From: Drosophila pseudoobscura
Taxonomy: Eukaryota; Arthropoda; Insecta; Diptera; Drosophilidae
Direction: 5' to 3'
NCBI RefSeq assembly: GCF_009870125.1
Contig: NC_046679.1
Span: forward strand, 11,160,001-11,224,000
Length of the DNA stretch: 64,000 bases
Shown here one piece after another: positions 62,058-64,000 of this stretch (positions within the stretch are counted from its first letter, which is position 1; every line of letters begins with the position of its first letter). Made by a program: the position numbers and the translations under genes. The notes beneath the pieces were generated by a model. That model worked only from the letters and a program-made list of their open reading frames with translations. It ran no database searches and was not told the DNA's origin.

Positions 62058-62732
62058 AAGCGGTACTAAGTCACAGCCCCAAGGGCAGGGCTGTGACTTG
62101 CCAACCAATCAATCGAAAGCCTTTTGCTCAGCAGTCGTTAGTTGATAGTTGGATAATTAAGTGCGATCGCTGGCAAATTGGCAGCATGTTTCGTTTATAG
62201 ATTTATAGTTTTATAACATCGTCATCAGCAGATATCACACTCACTCGCACCCACATACAGCCATGATCTTGCATCCGTTAGAAGTGAGCTAAGACATACG
62301 AGTAAACTAAGCTAAACAGAACAAAGCGGAGCGTTAGACGTTAGACGTTGCTACTTGCAGTAATAGATGTGTTAGTAACTCATCCCACATTGACTTCATT
62401 GACTGATAACCGTACATATATACTGATACATATACATATATGCATACATACACGTAACGTAGCTTTTGTTTATCATTTAAAAGTAATATTTGTGCGCAAC
62501 TGCAAACTGTTGAAATTATTGTCACGCCAAGCCTTTTGATTCTTTCATCGGTTCGTCAACGAACGTCTCTTTTATATTGTTAGCTATCCGGTAGGCTAAT
62601 TGTTAATTTCTACAACTATTACCTTACCTTTTAAGTTTACATTTAACCCTGTAGTCATAGTGTTTTTATTTCCCGCACACTCTCGTTTGACTTTAATGTG
62701 CGTGTGTCTTTCGATGTTGTATTTTGAATAAA
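62058..62732 (+). other. put: Punt 3' UTR with AATAAA
   Basis: AATAAA at 62,727-62,732, followed by an A-rich run and T/G-rich sequence, gives a likely 3' end about 0.7 kb after the stop. Confidence 0.6.
62068..62099 (+). other. put: Strong stem-loop in punt 3' UTR
   Basis: AAGTCACAGCCC pairs perfectly with GGGCTGTGACTT across the 8-nt loop CAAGGGCA. The 12-bp stem begins 11 nt after the stop codon. It could be a protein-binding or stability element; no function is known to me. Confidence 0.85.
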
Positions 62733-64000
62733 CAAAAAAATACTTTGAACTCCCTTACGCTTACCATTTGATTTAATCGACTTATTATTTGATTTGCTTC
62801 AGTTTTATAGTTGTTGTATTGTTTGAATCGTAGTGCCAACGACCCTCAGAGCTCACTTATGCATGCAAATGTGTAATTATATATGTAATTGTATTCTAAT
62901 TCTACTGGACAGTACAAGCATCACCTGAAGTTTTCAAATGAAAGTTTCTTTTTAACGAGAATCTAACATAAGCGCATATACATTATATATTATATATATC
63001 TACATCTACACCTATACTATATATACACACACACACACAGTTACACACAAAAGCATAGGCACATGGAAACATACGCAGACTTAGGAGGTTTGTGAATAAT
63101 ATGAAGCACACGCTGCATCCATTGTCAGCATTATAATCCATAAACCTATCCAGATCGAACATCGGTAGGGAGGCGAACTTACAACGCAAAACATGTAAAA
63201 TAAGTAAAAGAAAGAGTCGTCGGGCGATGAGTAAGTATGTTAAATATTATTAAAACGAAAGTAAGTCTTACCATGTTATCATAGGAGGGATGCAGGTGCG
63301 ACACATGCATCTAGATCTATTAATATTCTGTATATTGTTTGGAAGAGTTGAATGATTTCCTTTGAAATTCTGTTTGCTCAGCGTCAGTTCTTATCAATGG
63401 CTAACCGTATGAGGAAGTATCTCTTCATTCTTCATTCATGTAAGATATCAACTACACACAACGCAACACACAACAAAACAACACGAAACAAATCGAAACA
63501 AAGCTTCATTACCTGATTTTTTTTGAGCAACTTACAACAACAAAAATAGTTTATTATGCAAAAACAGGATTAATCTTAATAATAGAACGAATTTTGTTAT
63601 GCTGCATTTAGTTTGTATAATTTCCATTGGTGCTGGAAGATCATGTAACATATTAGCCATGATAAGCCATGATAATAACGGTAATAAGAATCAGTATTCA
63701 GAGAGCGAGGAAAACATGAAATATGTTAGTATATTTAATCAAAGTAGTTTGTTACATATCAGAATGCTGCTACATGGGGGGGAAATAAACCAAACGAATA
63801 CATAGAACAGACCATTTCCAATCGAGTTGCAGAGAAATTTTTATAAAATTATACAAAAGCGAAAACAGAACGCCAATAGAAATTTTTCTATATCTTGTAT
63901 GCACTTCATAAATCAATAAACAACTGAACAAAAATGAACTCGTGTGAGCGGTCAAATAATGAAAATGTTTTTAAAACATCCCATTTTTCGAATATCATCA
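62733..64000. other. Downstream flank of punt, nothing coding recognised
   Basis: AT-rich. It contains TATATA and CA microsatellites (62,975-63,040) and a CAACACA-like run (63,455-63,490). AATAAA at 63,915 could serve an extended punt 3' UTR. Short open frames have no recognisable domains. Confidence 0.6.

Overview
This is a 64 kb piece of a Drosophila nuclear genome. The evidence is small GT-AG introns with fly-like branch sites, CAG/GCA-rich coding repeats, CA/TA microsatellites, Motif-1-type core promoters, and seven recognisable animal genes. Several of them (a punt-type receptor, a replacement histone H4 gene, a Cad88C-type cadherin, HEXIM, a CG3505-type clip-domain protease homologue and a Meltrin-type ADAM) match the gene set I recall from D. 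melanogaster cytological region 88C on 3R (Muller element E). The sequence differs from D. melanogaster in intergenic content and repeats; an obscura-group species is a reasonable guess, but I cannot prove the species.

Layout. Positions 1-13,761 (+) are the tail of a very long Meltrin intron, holding a likely recursive splice site, minisatellites, a CGATA-rich tandem repeat and a Tc1/mariner-like MITE. Meltrin exons run 13,762-22,370 (+) with alternative cytoplasmic tails. HEXIM (24,073-25,336, -) and a catalytically dead clip-domain serine protease homologue (27,185-28,515, -) follow, separated by a dispersed repeat. A long non-coding leader region (28.5-34.6 kb) precedes an INO80D/KANSL2-type zf-C3Hc3H gene (34,564-38,796, +) with a roughly 2.5 kb 3' UTR. 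This gene converges on a Cad88C-type cadherin (42,040-48,676, -; 12 coding exons). Then come a CEP78-family LRR gene (53,509-56,159, +) with a foldback element at its 5' end, an intron-containing histone H4 gene (56,624-57,000, -), and punt (58,344-62,057, +) with its 3' UTR and flank to the window end.

The genes are independent eukaryotic transcription units, not an operon. Themes are cell-surface signalling and adhesion (ADAM, cadherin, activin/BMP type II receptor), transcription and chromatin (HEXIM/P-TEFb control, INO80D-like, H4), centrosome (CEP78) and secreted protease-like signalling.

I found no CRISPR array, prokaryotic system or obviously new multigene system. The most interesting signals are a textbook ratchet-point site in the Meltrin intron, three alternative Meltrin C-termini with duplicated acceptor sequence, two short in-frame stop-free introns, decayed coding-like segments near 23.2-23.6 kb and 30.4-30.8 kb, a foldback element next to a CEP78 5' splice site, and a strong hairpin just after the punt stop codon. 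Exon boundaries were read by eye from splice consensus and reading-frame continuity; all joined coding lengths stay in frame.
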